Positions 17,196 through 24,882 of a stretch of 49,997 nt of DNA are shown here, piece by piece; within the stretch, counting starts at the first letter, position 1, and each line of letters starts with the position of its first letter. A program made the translations under genes and the position numbers. Source of the DNA: Actinomycetota bacterium (GTDB lineage Bacteria > Actinomycetota > Actinomycetes > Actinomycetales > Kineosporiaceae); NCBI GenBank assembly GCA_030837345.1, contig JAUPKQ010000119.1:1-49997 (forward strand), written 5' to 3'. The notes under the pieces are model-generated. The model saw nothing but the letters and a program-made list of their open reading frames with translations, was not told the DNA's origin and did no database searches.

Positions 17196-18458
17196 GTGGG
17201 CATGAACGCGGAGGTTCGCGCGGTCGGCGAAGGGGAGCTCGCCGTGCAGCGCGTCGTCCAGCGGTACCCGCTCGAACCGGGCTCGTGGGTCACCCTCACG
17301 CCCGGGACGGAAGGGTGGCGATGTGCCGTCGACCACACCCCTCCGGCGGGGGACACCCCCGCCTTCGGGGCCGACGCACTCGCCCACCTGCTCCGTTACC
17401 AGCAGGTGCCACCCGTGGAACGTTTCGATCTCGTGCGGCACGTCCCCACCCCCGAGGCGTCGGGGGAACGTCCGCTCGACGACGACGGCCGGGTGGTCGT
17501 CGTCGGGGAGCGGGTCGTCGTCGCCTGGAGCGACCTGATCCGGGACATTCCCTACACGGCCCCGATCACGTTGGCCCAGCTGTCGGCCGTCAACTTCCTC
17601 GGGGTCCCCGACACCCACGGGCTCCTCGTCTGGACGACGCCCACGGGCCACGAGGCACCCGTCGCCATCGTGACGCGATACCTCCCCCGGGCCGTCGACG
17701 GACGGCAGGCCCTCCTCGCCCTGCTCCGGCAGGGAGTCGGGGTCGAACCCTCCGAGACGCCGAGTCTCACCGGGCGGATGGGCCGCATCGCCGCGGCCCT
17801 CCACGTCGCGCTCGCGACGCGGTCGACCGTTCTCGCCGAACCGGTCCGGCCCGCGGAGGCGAGCGACCTGTTCGGCTGGCACCGGCGGGTACGGGACACC
17901 GTCGACCGGGCCGCGCTCGCGGCCGCCGAGATCGAGGGATCGAGGGCGGACGACCTGCCCGGCCCCGGCGGCCCACCGGACCAGCAGGGGACAGACATCT
18001 TCCGTCGCTTCCTCGCCTCCCTCACGACGTACCGGGCGGACGCCGATCTACTCGCCCGCGCGGCGGAGTCCGGGATGCCGGTGATGCTTCAACGGGTCCA
18101 CGGGGATCTGCACGTGCGGCGCATCCTGCGGTGGGCCGGAGGTCTCACGATCACCGGGTTCGGCGGTGAACCGAGGTACGACGCACCGACCCTCGGTCCC
18201 CAGCCGGCAGCCCGTGACCTCGCCCGGCTCCTGCAGAGCCTGGCGTCGATCGCCCGGGACATCGACGCGGGTGCCGGGAGCACTCGCTGCACCGCGGAGT
18301 GGCTGCCCGAGGCCCGGCGCCGGATGCTCGCCGCGTACCGGACCGAGATGACCGTGGCGAACCGGCCCGAACTCCTCGACGAACGCCTTGTCGCCGCCTT
18401 CGAGGCCGAGCACGCCGCCCGGGAGGTCATCCAGGAGGCACGGACCCTCGGGACCTGA
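17196..18458 (+). CDS. Maltokinase-like protein with lost catalytic residues
   Basis: A 420-residue protein with the overall plan of actinobacterial maltokinases (ATP:maltose 1-phosphotransferases of the GlgE alpha-glucan pathway). The catalytic loop HGDLH is kept (His302-Gly303-Asp304), but the following residues read VRR where LGQ is usual. The metal-binding motif that in maltokinase reads DFEGEP reads GFGGEP here, with Gly321 in place of the Mg-binding Asp. It may be a pseudokinase or have changed function. No other GlgE-pathway gene is adjacent. The GTG at 17196 is chosen because GGAG ends 8 nt upstream; an ATG 6 nt later is possible. Confidence 0.7.
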   Translation: MGMNAEVRAVGEGELAVQRVVQRYPLEPGSWVTLTPGTEGWRCAVDHTPPAGDTPAFGADALAHLLRYQQVPPVERFDLVRHVPTPEASGERPLDDDGRVVVVGERVVVAWSDLIRDIPYTAPITLAQLSAVNFLGVPDTHGLLVWTTPTGHEAPVAIVTRYLPRAVDGRQALLALLRQGVGVEPSETPSLTGRMGRIAAALHVALATRSTVLAEPVRPAEASDLFGWHRRVRDTVDRAALAAAEIEGSRADDLPGPGGPPDQQGTDIFRRFLASLTTYRADADLLARAAESGMPVMLQRVHGDLHVRRILRWAGGLTITGFGGEPRYDAPTLGPQPAARDLARLLQSLASIARDIDAGAGSTRCTAEWLPEARRRMLAAYRTEMTVANRPELLDERLVAAFEAEHAAREVIQEARTLGT

Positions 18459-18459
18459 C

Positions 18460-18675
18460 TCAGCCGATCGCCATCTGGAAGGCCGTCGCCACGACGATCC
18501 AGACGACAGCGGCTGCGAGAAGGACGCCCATCATGATCAGGACCTGGGCGACCCGCGACACGTTCGTACGGACGACGGCGAAGTTCGCCAGGACGGCGCA
18601 GGCTCCGGTCACCCCGCCGATCAGGCCACCGAGAGGGACGAGGACGAGGGGCAGCAGGGCGAGCACCATGAGCAT
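18460..18675 (-). CDS. Small two-helix membrane protein
   Basis: A 71-residue hydrophobic protein with two likely membrane segments (about residues 2-28 and 43-66) joined by a short loop containing VRTNVSR. No family is recognised. The ATG at 18675 is preferred, since the frame's upstream GTG (18720) abuts the hairpin after tRNA-Leu. It converges on the maltokinase-like gene with almost no gap. Part of the N-terminal assignment is uncertain. Confidence 0.55.
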   Translation of the reverse strand: MLMVLALLPLVLVPLGGLIGGVTGACAVLANFAVVRTNVSRVAQVLIMMGVLLAAAVVWIVVATAFQMAIG

Positions 18676-18721
18676 CGCCGGAACCTTCGGACCGAGGTGC
18701 CCCGATCTCCGATGTGCCACA

Positions 18722-18748
18722 ACCCCGGGGGCCGTAGCCCTCCGGGGT
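18722..18748 (-). terminator. Hairpin downstream of tRNA-Leu
   Basis: ACCCCGG (18722-18728) pairs with 18742-18748 and GGGC (18729-18732) with 18737-18740, with one bulged base. It lies about 30 nt beyond the encoded CCA end of tRNA-Leu and is a good candidate for its transcription terminator. Confidence 0.55.
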
Positions 18749-18777
18749 CGTTTGCCCTAGTCAGGGCGCCTGTCTGA

Positions 18778-18864
18778 TGGTGCGCGAGGGGGGAGTTGAA
18801 CCCCCATGTCCTTTCGGACACACGGACCTGAACCGTGCGCGTCTGCCTATTCCGCCACTCGCGC
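18778..18864 (-). tRNA. tRNA-Leu (CAG)
   Basis: A complete cloverleaf with a long variable arm can be drawn on the minus strand: acceptor GCGCGAG/CTCGCGC, anticodon stem CACGG/CCGTG with loop TTCAGGT (anticodon CAG), variable stem TGTCC/GGACA and T arm GGGGG-TTCAACT-CCCCC. The 3' CCA is encoded (18778-18780). A leucine tRNA beside fhaA is conserved in actinobacteria such as Mycobacterium. Confidence 0.97.
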
Positions 18865-19184
18865 GAGCGGAATGAAGGCTAGCACGGGACCGGGGGGTGT
18901 CCCGACCGCGAAGGACCGCACCCCTGACGATCGGTCCGCCTTCCCGGTCCGGAAGTGCCCGTGGACGCTCCCGGCGAGCGGTTCCCGGGACCGTGCGAGG
19001 AGGATGGGGACACCCGGTTTACAGCCGTGACACCGAGCCACGGTTACGCTGACACCAGGACAGTCGTCACCCGGGGACGGTCAGCTCCCGTTCCGGGCGG
19101 CACCGGACGGCCGGAACCGACGGAACAACCCATCCGTCGGCACAGGCACCGGGACCGAACTTTCGAGGCGGAAGGAGGACCGGC
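18865..19184. other. Intergenic stretch between tRNA-Leu and fhaA
   Basis: About 320 bp without a gene, between the divergently transcribed tRNA-Leu and fhaA. On the minus strand TAGCCT (18876-18881), 12 bp before the tRNA, fits a tRNA-gene -10 element, with no recognisable -35. The promoter of the growth operon probably lies within the last 150 bp; no strong consensus was found. Confidence 0.5.
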
Positions 19185-19952
19185 ATGGGATTGATCGGTC
19201 GCTTCGAGAAGGGCCTCGACCGTGCGGTGAACGGGGTGTTCGCCAAGGCCTTCCGCAGCGAGGTTCAGCCGGTCGAGATCGCCAGTGCGCTCCGGCGCGA
19301 GTGTGACGACCAGGCGTCCATCGTCGCCAGGGACCGCACCGTCGCGCCGAACAGCTTCGTCGTCGAACTCGGCACGGCCGACTACGAGCGGTTGGACGAC
19401 TGGGAACAAGCTCTCAGCCAGGAGCTCGGCGCGGCGGTCATCGACCACGCCCGGCAACAGCGGTACGCCTTCGTCGGTCCGGTCAGCGTCGCCTTCGAGC
19501 AGGCCGACGACCTCGACACCGGGGTGTTCCGTGTCCGGAGCGCGACGGCGGGCGGCCCGGTCGACACCGTCGCCTCCGGGCGCGACCGGGGCTATCCCCC
19601 GCCGCCGCCGGGCCAGGGCGTCCCCGCGGACCGGGGGAACGGCGGGCCGTGGCTGTCGCCGCCGGCCCAGGGCGCACCGTCCCTCGACGTCGACGGGCGC
19701 ATCCACCGGCTGGCCTCCTCGATCACCGTGATCGGTCGCAGCACCGAGGCCGACGTCGTCCTCGATGACGCGGGGGTCTCTCGTCGACACGCTGAGGTAC
19801 ATCTCATTGACGGACGGGCACGAGTTATCGATCTGGGATCCACGAACGGTACCTATGTCGACGGAGAACGGGTCCACGCCGGTAACCTCACCGAGGGCAG
19901 CACCATCACGGTCGGCAGAACCCGGATCGTGTATCACAGCGGACAGTGGTGA
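19185..19952 (+). CDS. fhaA: FhaA, FHA-domain protein
   Basis: A 255-residue protein with the actinobacterial N-terminal DUF3662 domain (about 1-115; GRFEKGLDRAVNGVFAKAFR) and a C-terminal FHA domain (about 165-250; VIGRSTEADVVLDD, SRRHAEVHL and LGSTNGTYVDG). FHA domains bind phosphothreonine. In Mycobacterium FhaA binds the phosphorylated pseudokinase domain of MviN (MurJ) and other PknB targets, linking kinase signals to peptidoglycan synthesis. A Pro/Gly-rich linker joins the domains. GGAGGA precedes the ATG. First gene of the growth-control operon. Confidence 0.95.
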   Translation: MGLIGRFEKGLDRAVNGVFAKAFRSEVQPVEIASALRRECDDQASIVARDRTVAPNSFVVELGTADYERLDDWEQALSQELGAAVIDHARQQRYAFVGPVSVAFEQADDLDTGVFRVRSATAGGPVDTVASGRDRGYPPPPPGQGVPADRGNGGPWLSPPAQGAPSLDVDGRIHRLASSITVIGRSTEADVVLDDAGVSRRHAEVHLIDGRARVIDLGSTNGTYVDGERVHAGNLTEGSTITVGRTRIVYHSGQW

Positions 19953-19997
19953 GGGCCGCCGGTGACTGAGTGCTGAGCGAACGGTGACCGTCGCACG

Positions 19998-20477
19998 ATG
20001 AGCGAGCTGACGCTGACCCTGCTGCGCCTGGGATTCCTCGCGCTGTTGTGGATCCTCGTGCTGTCCGTGGTGGCTGTGCTGCGCCGCGATCTTTTCGGCA
20101 CCCAGGTGACCCGACGCAAGACACCCGAGGCCTCCGTCCTCCGGCCCGCCCGCCGCCGGCCTCCGGCCAGCGCACCTCCCGGCAACGCGGCGCGTACGCT
20201 CGTCGTGACCGAGGGGTCGCTCCGCGGAACCACGATCAGTCTCGGGCAGGCGCCGATCCTGATCGGGCGGGCGCCGGAATGCACCCTCGTCCTCGACGAC
20301 GACTACGCATCCGGCCGTCATGCTCGATTCTCCCTGCAAGCAGGGGTCTGGATGCTGGAGGATCTCGGCTCGACGAACGGTACATTTCTCGGCCGCACCC
20401 GGGTCGAGAACCCGACAGCGATCGAACCGGGGACTCCTGTCCGGATCGGCCGCACCGTCCTTGAGCTGCGGAGGTAG
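19998..20477 (+). CDS. fhaB: FhaB (FipA-like), membrane-anchored FHA protein
   Basis: A 159-residue protein with one N-terminal membrane segment (about residues 8-28), a basic linker and a FHA domain (IGRAPECTLVLDD, SGRHARFSL and LGSTNGTFLG). The homologue in Mycobacterium is a target of the adjacent kinases and supports septation. It lies 45 nt after fhaA and 6 nt before pstP, so it is surely co-transcribed. No strong ribosome site is seen before the ATG. Confidence 0.93.
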   Translation: MSELTLTLLRLGFLALLWILVLSVVAVLRRDLFGTQVTRRKTPEASVLRPARRRPPASAPPGNAARTLVVTEGSLRGTTISLGQAPILIGRAPECTLVLDDDYASGRHARFSLQAGVWMLEDLGSTNGTFLGRTRVENPTAIEPGTPVRIGRTVLELRR

Positions 20478-20483
20478 CCGGAA

Positions 20484-21965
20484 GTGGCGATCGCCCTGCG
20501 CTACTCGGCCCGCTCGCACGTCGGCCTGGTGCGTCAGAACAACCAGGACTCCGCCTACGCGGGCCCTCACCTGCTCGTCGTCGCCGACGGAATGGGCGGC
20601 CACGCGGCGGGTGATGTCGCGTCGTCCCTGGCGATCGGCGAGCTCGCCCCCCTGGACGACGAGTCCCACGGACCGAACGCCCTCCAGCACCTCCGGCAGG
20701 CCGTCACCGCCGCCCACCGCGAACTGCTGAGCCGTGTCGCGGAGGAACCCAAGCTGGCGGGCATGGGGACGACCATCACGGCCCTCCTGCGGTCCGGGGG
20801 CAAGCTGGCGCTCGCCCACATCGGCGACTCGCGGGCCTACCTGCTGCGCGACGGCGTCATGGTGCAGATCACCCGCGACCACACCTTCGTCCAGACCCTC
20901 GTCGACGAGGGACGCCTCACCCCGGAGGAAGCCGAACAGCACCCCCAGCGCTCGGTGCTGATGCGGGTGCTCAGCGACGTCGTCGAGGACGTCGAGCCGG
21001 ACCTCTCCATGCGGGAGGCCAGGGTCGGCGACCGGTACCTGCTCTGCTCGGACGGGCTGTCCGGTGTGGTGAGCTTCGAAACGCTCCAGGACACGATGGC
21101 GGCGAACGACGACCCGGCGACGACGACGGACGCCCTGGTGAAGCTCGCGCTGCGCGGCGGTGCCCCGGACAACGTCACGTGCATCGTCGCCGACGTCATC
21201 GAGGCGACAGCGCTCGGCGACGACTCCCCGGCCGTCGTCGGCGCGGCCTCCTTGCAGAAACCGGGGTCCGCGCCTCCCACCTCGCTCAACGGCTCGGCCG
21301 CGGAACGTGCGGCCGCCCTGACCGCGCCGCCCGCCCCCGCGCCGGAGGAGCCCGCCTCACCCCGCCCCCGGCGGAAACTGGCGGTGGTGAGGCGCGTCGT
21401 CGGGGGCATCGCGGTGATCGCCGTCCTCGTCTCCGGTGGCTTCGCGGCCTGGCAGTGGGTGCAGCACCAGTACTTCGTCGGGACGCGCGGTGACTCGGTC
21501 GCCGTCTACCGCGGCCTGCCGGAGTCCGTCGGACCGATCCACCTGCGCTGGGTGCACGAGGTGGCCAAGGACGTTCCGGTGAGCGACCTCCCGGTGTTCG
21601 CCCAGGACAAGGTCCGCCGGGGGATCGCGGCGGACTCACGCAGCGAGGCGCAGAAGATCGTCCGGAACCTCCGCCAGCAGGCCACGGACTGCCGCGCCGC
21701 CACCGGTTCGCCGGCCGCGTCGCCCGCCCCCACAGCGACCTCCCCGGGAACGGCCGGTCCCTCCAGCCCGGCGTCCACGGCGTCCACGGGGTCCGCGACC
21801 GCCCGGCCCGGCACCACCGCCGCGACGGCGACGGGCGCCGCCTCTCCCTCGAGCACCCTCGGCGGACCCGCCGTGGCGGTCAACCCGCAGGCGACGGGGG
21901 CGGACCTGACGTCCGCGGCGACACCGTCCCCGGCCGGAGCCGGGTGCGGAGGGCTGACGCCATGA
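20484..21965 (+). CDS. pstP: PstP, PP2C-type Ser/Thr phosphatase
   Basis: Dephosphorylates PknA/PknB and their targets. The 493-residue protein has a cytoplasmic PP2C domain (about 1-235) with the metal-binding motifs DGMGGH, GDSRAY, SDGLSG and APDNVT, a linker, one membrane helix (about 308-328) and an extracytoplasmic tail rich in Ala, Thr, Pro and Ser, longer than in Mycobacterium. GGAGG about 9 nt before the GTG supports the start. The stop overlaps the ATG of a 12-codon open frame that runs up to the rodA start. Confidence 0.95.
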   Translation: MAIALRYSARSHVGLVRQNNQDSAYAGPHLLVVADGMGGHAAGDVASSLAIGELAPLDDESHGPNALQHLRQAVTAAHRELLSRVAEEPKLAGMGTTITALLRSGGKLALAHIGDSRAYLLRDGVMVQITRDHTFVQTLVDEGRLTPEEAEQHPQRSVLMRVLSDVVEDVEPDLSMREARVGDRYLLCSDGLSGVVSFETLQDTMAANDDPATTTDALVKLALRGGAPDNVTCIVADVIEATALGDDSPAVVGAASLQKPGSAPPTSLNGSAAERAAALTAPPAPAPEEPASPRPRRKLAVVRRVVGGIAVIAVLVSGGFAAWQWVQHQYFVGTRGDSVAVYRGLPESVGPIHLRWVHEVAKDVPVSDLPVFAQDKVRRGIAADSRSEAQKIVRNLRQQATDCRAATGSPAASPAPTATSPGTAGPSSPASTASTGSATARPGTTAATATGAASPSSTLGGPAVAVNPQATGADLTSAATPSPAGAGCGGLTP

Positions 21966-22000
21966 CGACGAGGACGGCGACCGTGGACGGGGGGTGGTGA
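21962..22000 (+). other. 12-codon leader frame between pstP and rodA
   Basis: The pstP stop overlaps an ATG (ATGA). From it a 12-codon frame (MTTRTATVDGGW) ends in a TGA directly abutting the rodA GTG at 22001, in the same frame. It may serve only to carry ribosomes from pstP to rodA, or it may be chance. Confidence 0.25.
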
Positions 22001-23434
22001 GTGGCACTCGTCACGCCCTCCCCGATCCGGACACGGCGCAACGTCGAGCTGATCCTCCTCGTCCTCGCCGTGGGCATCGCCGTCTCCGCCTACGGGTACC
22101 TCGGACTCGCGACGGAGGGGCGCCTGCCCGGCGACATGGTGACGTACGGCGGGCTGCTCGCCGTCTTCGCCCTCGTCGCCCACGCCGTCCTCCGGCTGAG
22201 AGCGAGGTACGCGGACCCCGTGATCCTGCCCATCGCCACGGCGATCAACGGCCTGGGCCTCGTCGTGATCCACCGGCTGGATCTCGCCGAGAAACGCCCG
22301 ATCATGGAATCGTTCGCGATGCGCCAGATGATCTGGACAGGGCTCGGCATCGGCGCGTGCGTCGCCGTCATCTGGTTCGTCCGTGACCACCGAGGGCTCG
22401 CGCGGTACACGTACACGGCGATGGCCGTCGGCCTCGCGCTGCTCCTGCTCCCCCTCGTGCCGTTCCTCGGCCGGCAGATCTACGGGGCCCGGATCTGGAT
22501 CGGGATCGGTCCGCTGTCGTTCCAGCCCGGGGAGCTGGCGAAGATCGTCCTCGCCGTCTTCTTCGCCGGGTACCTCGTGACGGCCCGCGACTCCCTGTCC
22601 CTCGTCGGCCGCAAGATCCTCTTCCTCCAGCTCCCCCGGGCCCGCGACCTCGGCCCCCTGCTGGTGTCGTGGGTGATCAGCCTCCTGGTCCTGGTCTTCG
22701 AACGCGACCTCGGGTCCTCGCTGCTCTTCTTCGGCCTGTTCATCGCGTTGCTCTACGTCGCGACCGAGCGCACGAGCTGGATCGTCATCGGGCTCCTGCT
22801 GTTCAGCGGGGGTGCCTTCACCGCCTGGACCCTCTTCTCACATGTGCAGCTGCGGGTGGCGATCTGGCTGCACCCGTTCGACCCCGCGAACTCCGACAAC
22901 GCCTACCAGCTGATCCAGGGCCTGTACGGGATGGCGAGCGGCGGTCTCCTCGGCACGGGCCTCGGGCAGGGCCGCCCCGACATCGTGCCCTTCGCCGAGA
23001 GCGACTTCATCGCCGCCGCCATCGGCGAGGAGCTCGGGCTGACCGGGTTCTTCGCGTTGCTCCTGCTCTACGCGTTGCTCGTCGAGCGCGGCCTGCGGAC
23101 GGCGATCGGCGTCCGGGACGGGTTCGGCAAACTGTTCGCGGCCGGTCTGGCGTTCTCGATGGCCCTCCAGATCTTCGTCGTCGTCGGCGGGGTGACCCGG
23201 GTGATTCCCCTCACCGGCCTGACCATGCCTTTCCTCGCCTCCGGCGGCTCGTCGCTCCTGTCGAACTGGATCATCGTCGGCCTGCTGCTGCGCATCTCCG
23301 ACGCGGCCCGCCGCCCGGCCCCGGACACGTCGGCGCTCAACCTGCCGATCGCGCCGTCCGCGCCACCGTCGTCGAGCGGGTCCTCCGGCAGGGTGACTCC
23401 CAGCGGCGGCACCCCCACCGAGGTGACGCCGTGA
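22001..23434 (+). CDS. rodA: RodA/FtsW-family peptidoglycan glycosyltransferase (SEDS)
   Basis: A 477-residue SEDS protein with about ten membrane helices that polymerises lipid II outside the membrane with a class B PBP partner. Family motifs are GARIWIGIGPLSFQPGELAK, LVFERDLGSSLLFFG and the GLGQGRPDIVPFAESDFI loop, which includes the conserved Asp region, then GGVTRVIPLTGLTMPFLASG near the end. The adjacent pbpA is its expected partner. The GTG at 22001 follows GGGGTGG; its stop overlaps the pbpA start (GTGA). The C-terminal ~40 residues are Ser/Pro-rich. Confidence 0.95.
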   Translation: MALVTPSPIRTRRNVELILLVLAVGIAVSAYGYLGLATEGRLPGDMVTYGGLLAVFALVAHAVLRLRARYADPVILPIATAINGLGLVVIHRLDLAEKRPIMESFAMRQMIWTGLGIGACVAVIWFVRDHRGLARYTYTAMAVGLALLLLPLVPFLGRQIYGARIWIGIGPLSFQPGELAKIVLAVFFAGYLVTARDSLSLVGRKILFLQLPRARDLGPLLVSWVISLLVLVFERDLGSSLLFFGLFIALLYVATERTSWIVIGLLLFSGGAFTAWTLFSHVQLRVAIWLHPFDPANSDNAYQLIQGLYGMASGGLLGTGLGQGRPDIVPFAESDFIAAAIGEELGLTGFFALLLLYALLVERGLRTAIGVRDGFGKLFAAGLAFSMALQIFVVVGGVTRVIPLTGLTMPFLASGGSSLLSNWIIVGLLLRISDAARRPAPDTSALNLPIAPSAPPSSSGSSGRVTPSGGTPTEVTP

Positions 23435-24882
23435 ACGCCCCCCTGCGGCGCCTGTCGGCCGTCGTCGTCATGCTCTTCGCCGCCCTGTTCGCCAGCTCGA
23501 CGTTCATCCAGTTCCTCGGCGCCGACTCCCTGAACAAGCGCCCCACCAACTCCCGGACGCTCTACAAGGAGTACAGCCGGCAGCGCGGCCCCATCGTCGT
23601 CGCCGGCCAGGAGATCGCCCGGTCGGTCACCAGCAAGGACGACTACAAGTACCAGCGCACGTATCCGGGCGGGGCGGTCTACGCCCCCGTCACCGGGTTC
23701 TACTCGGTGATCTACGGCGAGACCGGGATGGAGTCCGCCGCCGGAGACCTGCTCGCCGGAACCGCCGACCAGCTGTTCTACCGCCGGATCTCCGACCTCT
23801 TCACCGGCCGGCAGCCCCAGGGCGCGACGGTCGAGCTGACGATCGACCCCAAGCTCCAACGCGCGGCATGGGACGCCCTCGGCAACCAGCGGGGAGCCGT
23901 CGTCGCGCTCGACCCCAAGACCGGCAACATCCTCGCGATGGTCAGCAAACCCTCCTACGACCCGGCGCCGCTCGCGAGCCACTCGGAGAAGGCCGCCAAG
24001 GCCGCCCGGCAGAAGCTCCTCGACGACACCGCCCGCCCCCTGGAGAACCGGGCGATCGCCGGACGCCTCTACCCACCCGGGTCGACCTTCAAGCTGATCA
24101 CGGCGGCCGCCGCCCTGGACAGCGGGCGGTACTCGGTCGACAGCGTCCTCGACGGACCGGCCTCGCTGGCCCTTCCCCAGACGACCGTCAAACTGCCCAA
24201 CGACGACCATCAGTCGTGCGGGCCCGACGACAAGGTCTCACTCCTCGACGCGCTTCGCATATCCTGCAACACCGCCTTCGCGAGCCTGGGCATGCAGCTC
24301 GGCGAGGACGCTCTGCGCAAGAAGGCGGAGGAATTCGGGTTCGGGCAGTCACTGCGGGTGCCACTGCCGGTCACCGCGAGTACCTTCCCGACCGGACTGA
24401 ACCCGCCGCAGACCGCCCAGTCTGCGATCGGGCAGTTCGACGTCCGGGTGACTCCGCTCCAGATGGCCATGGTGAGTGCCGCGATCGCTAACGGGGGAAC
24501 ATTGATGAGACCGAATCTGATCGCCAGGGTTCGGTCCGCGGACCTCGAGGTCATCTCGACGGCCCAGCCGACCGAGCTGTCGAGACCGCTCAGCCGTTCG
24601 GCGGCCGACCAGTTGCGCACGATGATGCTCGCCGTGGTCCAGAACGGGACCGGTACGCGGGCCCAGATCGACGGCGTGGACGTCGCGGGCAAGACGGGCA
24701 CCGCGCAGTCCGCGCCGGGCAGCCCGCCTCACGCGTGGTTCACTTCCTTCGCGTCGGGCCGCGGAGGCGACGTCGCGGTGGCCGTGGTGGTGGAAGACGG
24801 TGGGAAGGCCGGGGACGCGGCGTCCGGGGGCAGGGTCGCGGCTCCCATCGCCCGGCGTGTGATGGAGGCGATCGTCCGATGA
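23431..24882 (+). CDS. pbpA: PbpA, class B penicillin-binding protein (transpeptidase)
   Basis: Cross-links peptidoglycan made by RodA. The 483-residue protein has an N-terminal membrane anchor (about residues 8-28), a dimerisation/pedestal region and a transpeptidase domain with all three motifs: STFK with nucleophile Ser218, SCN (SxN) and KTGTAQ. The GTG overlaps the rodA stop, and its own stop overlaps the pknA ATG, so translation of the three is coupled. In Mycobacterium PbpA is phosphorylated by PknB and is needed for division. Confidence 0.95.
   Translation: MNAPLRRLSAVVVMLFAALFASSTFIQFLGADSLNKRPTNSRTLYKEYSRQRGPIVVAGQEIARSVTSKDDYKYQRTYPGGAVYAPVTGFYSVIYGETGMESAAGDLLAGTADQLFYRRISDLFTGRQPQGATVELTIDPKLQRAAWDALGNQRGAVVALDPKTGNILAMVSKPSYDPAPLASHSEKAAKAARQKLLDDTARPLENRAIAGRLYPPGSTFKLITAAAALDSGRYSVDSVLDGPASLALPQTTVKLPNDDHQSCGPDDKVSLLDALRISCNTAFASLGMQLGEDALRKKAEEFGFGQSLRVPLPVTASTFPTGLNPPQTAQSAIGQFDVRVTPLQMAMVSAAIANGGTLMRPNLIARVRSADLEVISTAQPTELSRPLSRSAADQLRTMMLAVVQNGTGTRAQIDGVDVAGKTGTAQSAPGSPPHAWFTSFASGRGGDVAVAVVVEDGGKAGDAASGGRVAAPIARRVMEAIVR

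Noticed and set aside
19044-20942. A 632-codon open frame on the minus strand opposite fhaA, fhaB and the start of pstP
   Set aside because: It is antisense to three clearly conserved genes, has no recognisable domain, and is open only because GC-rich third positions leave few stops.
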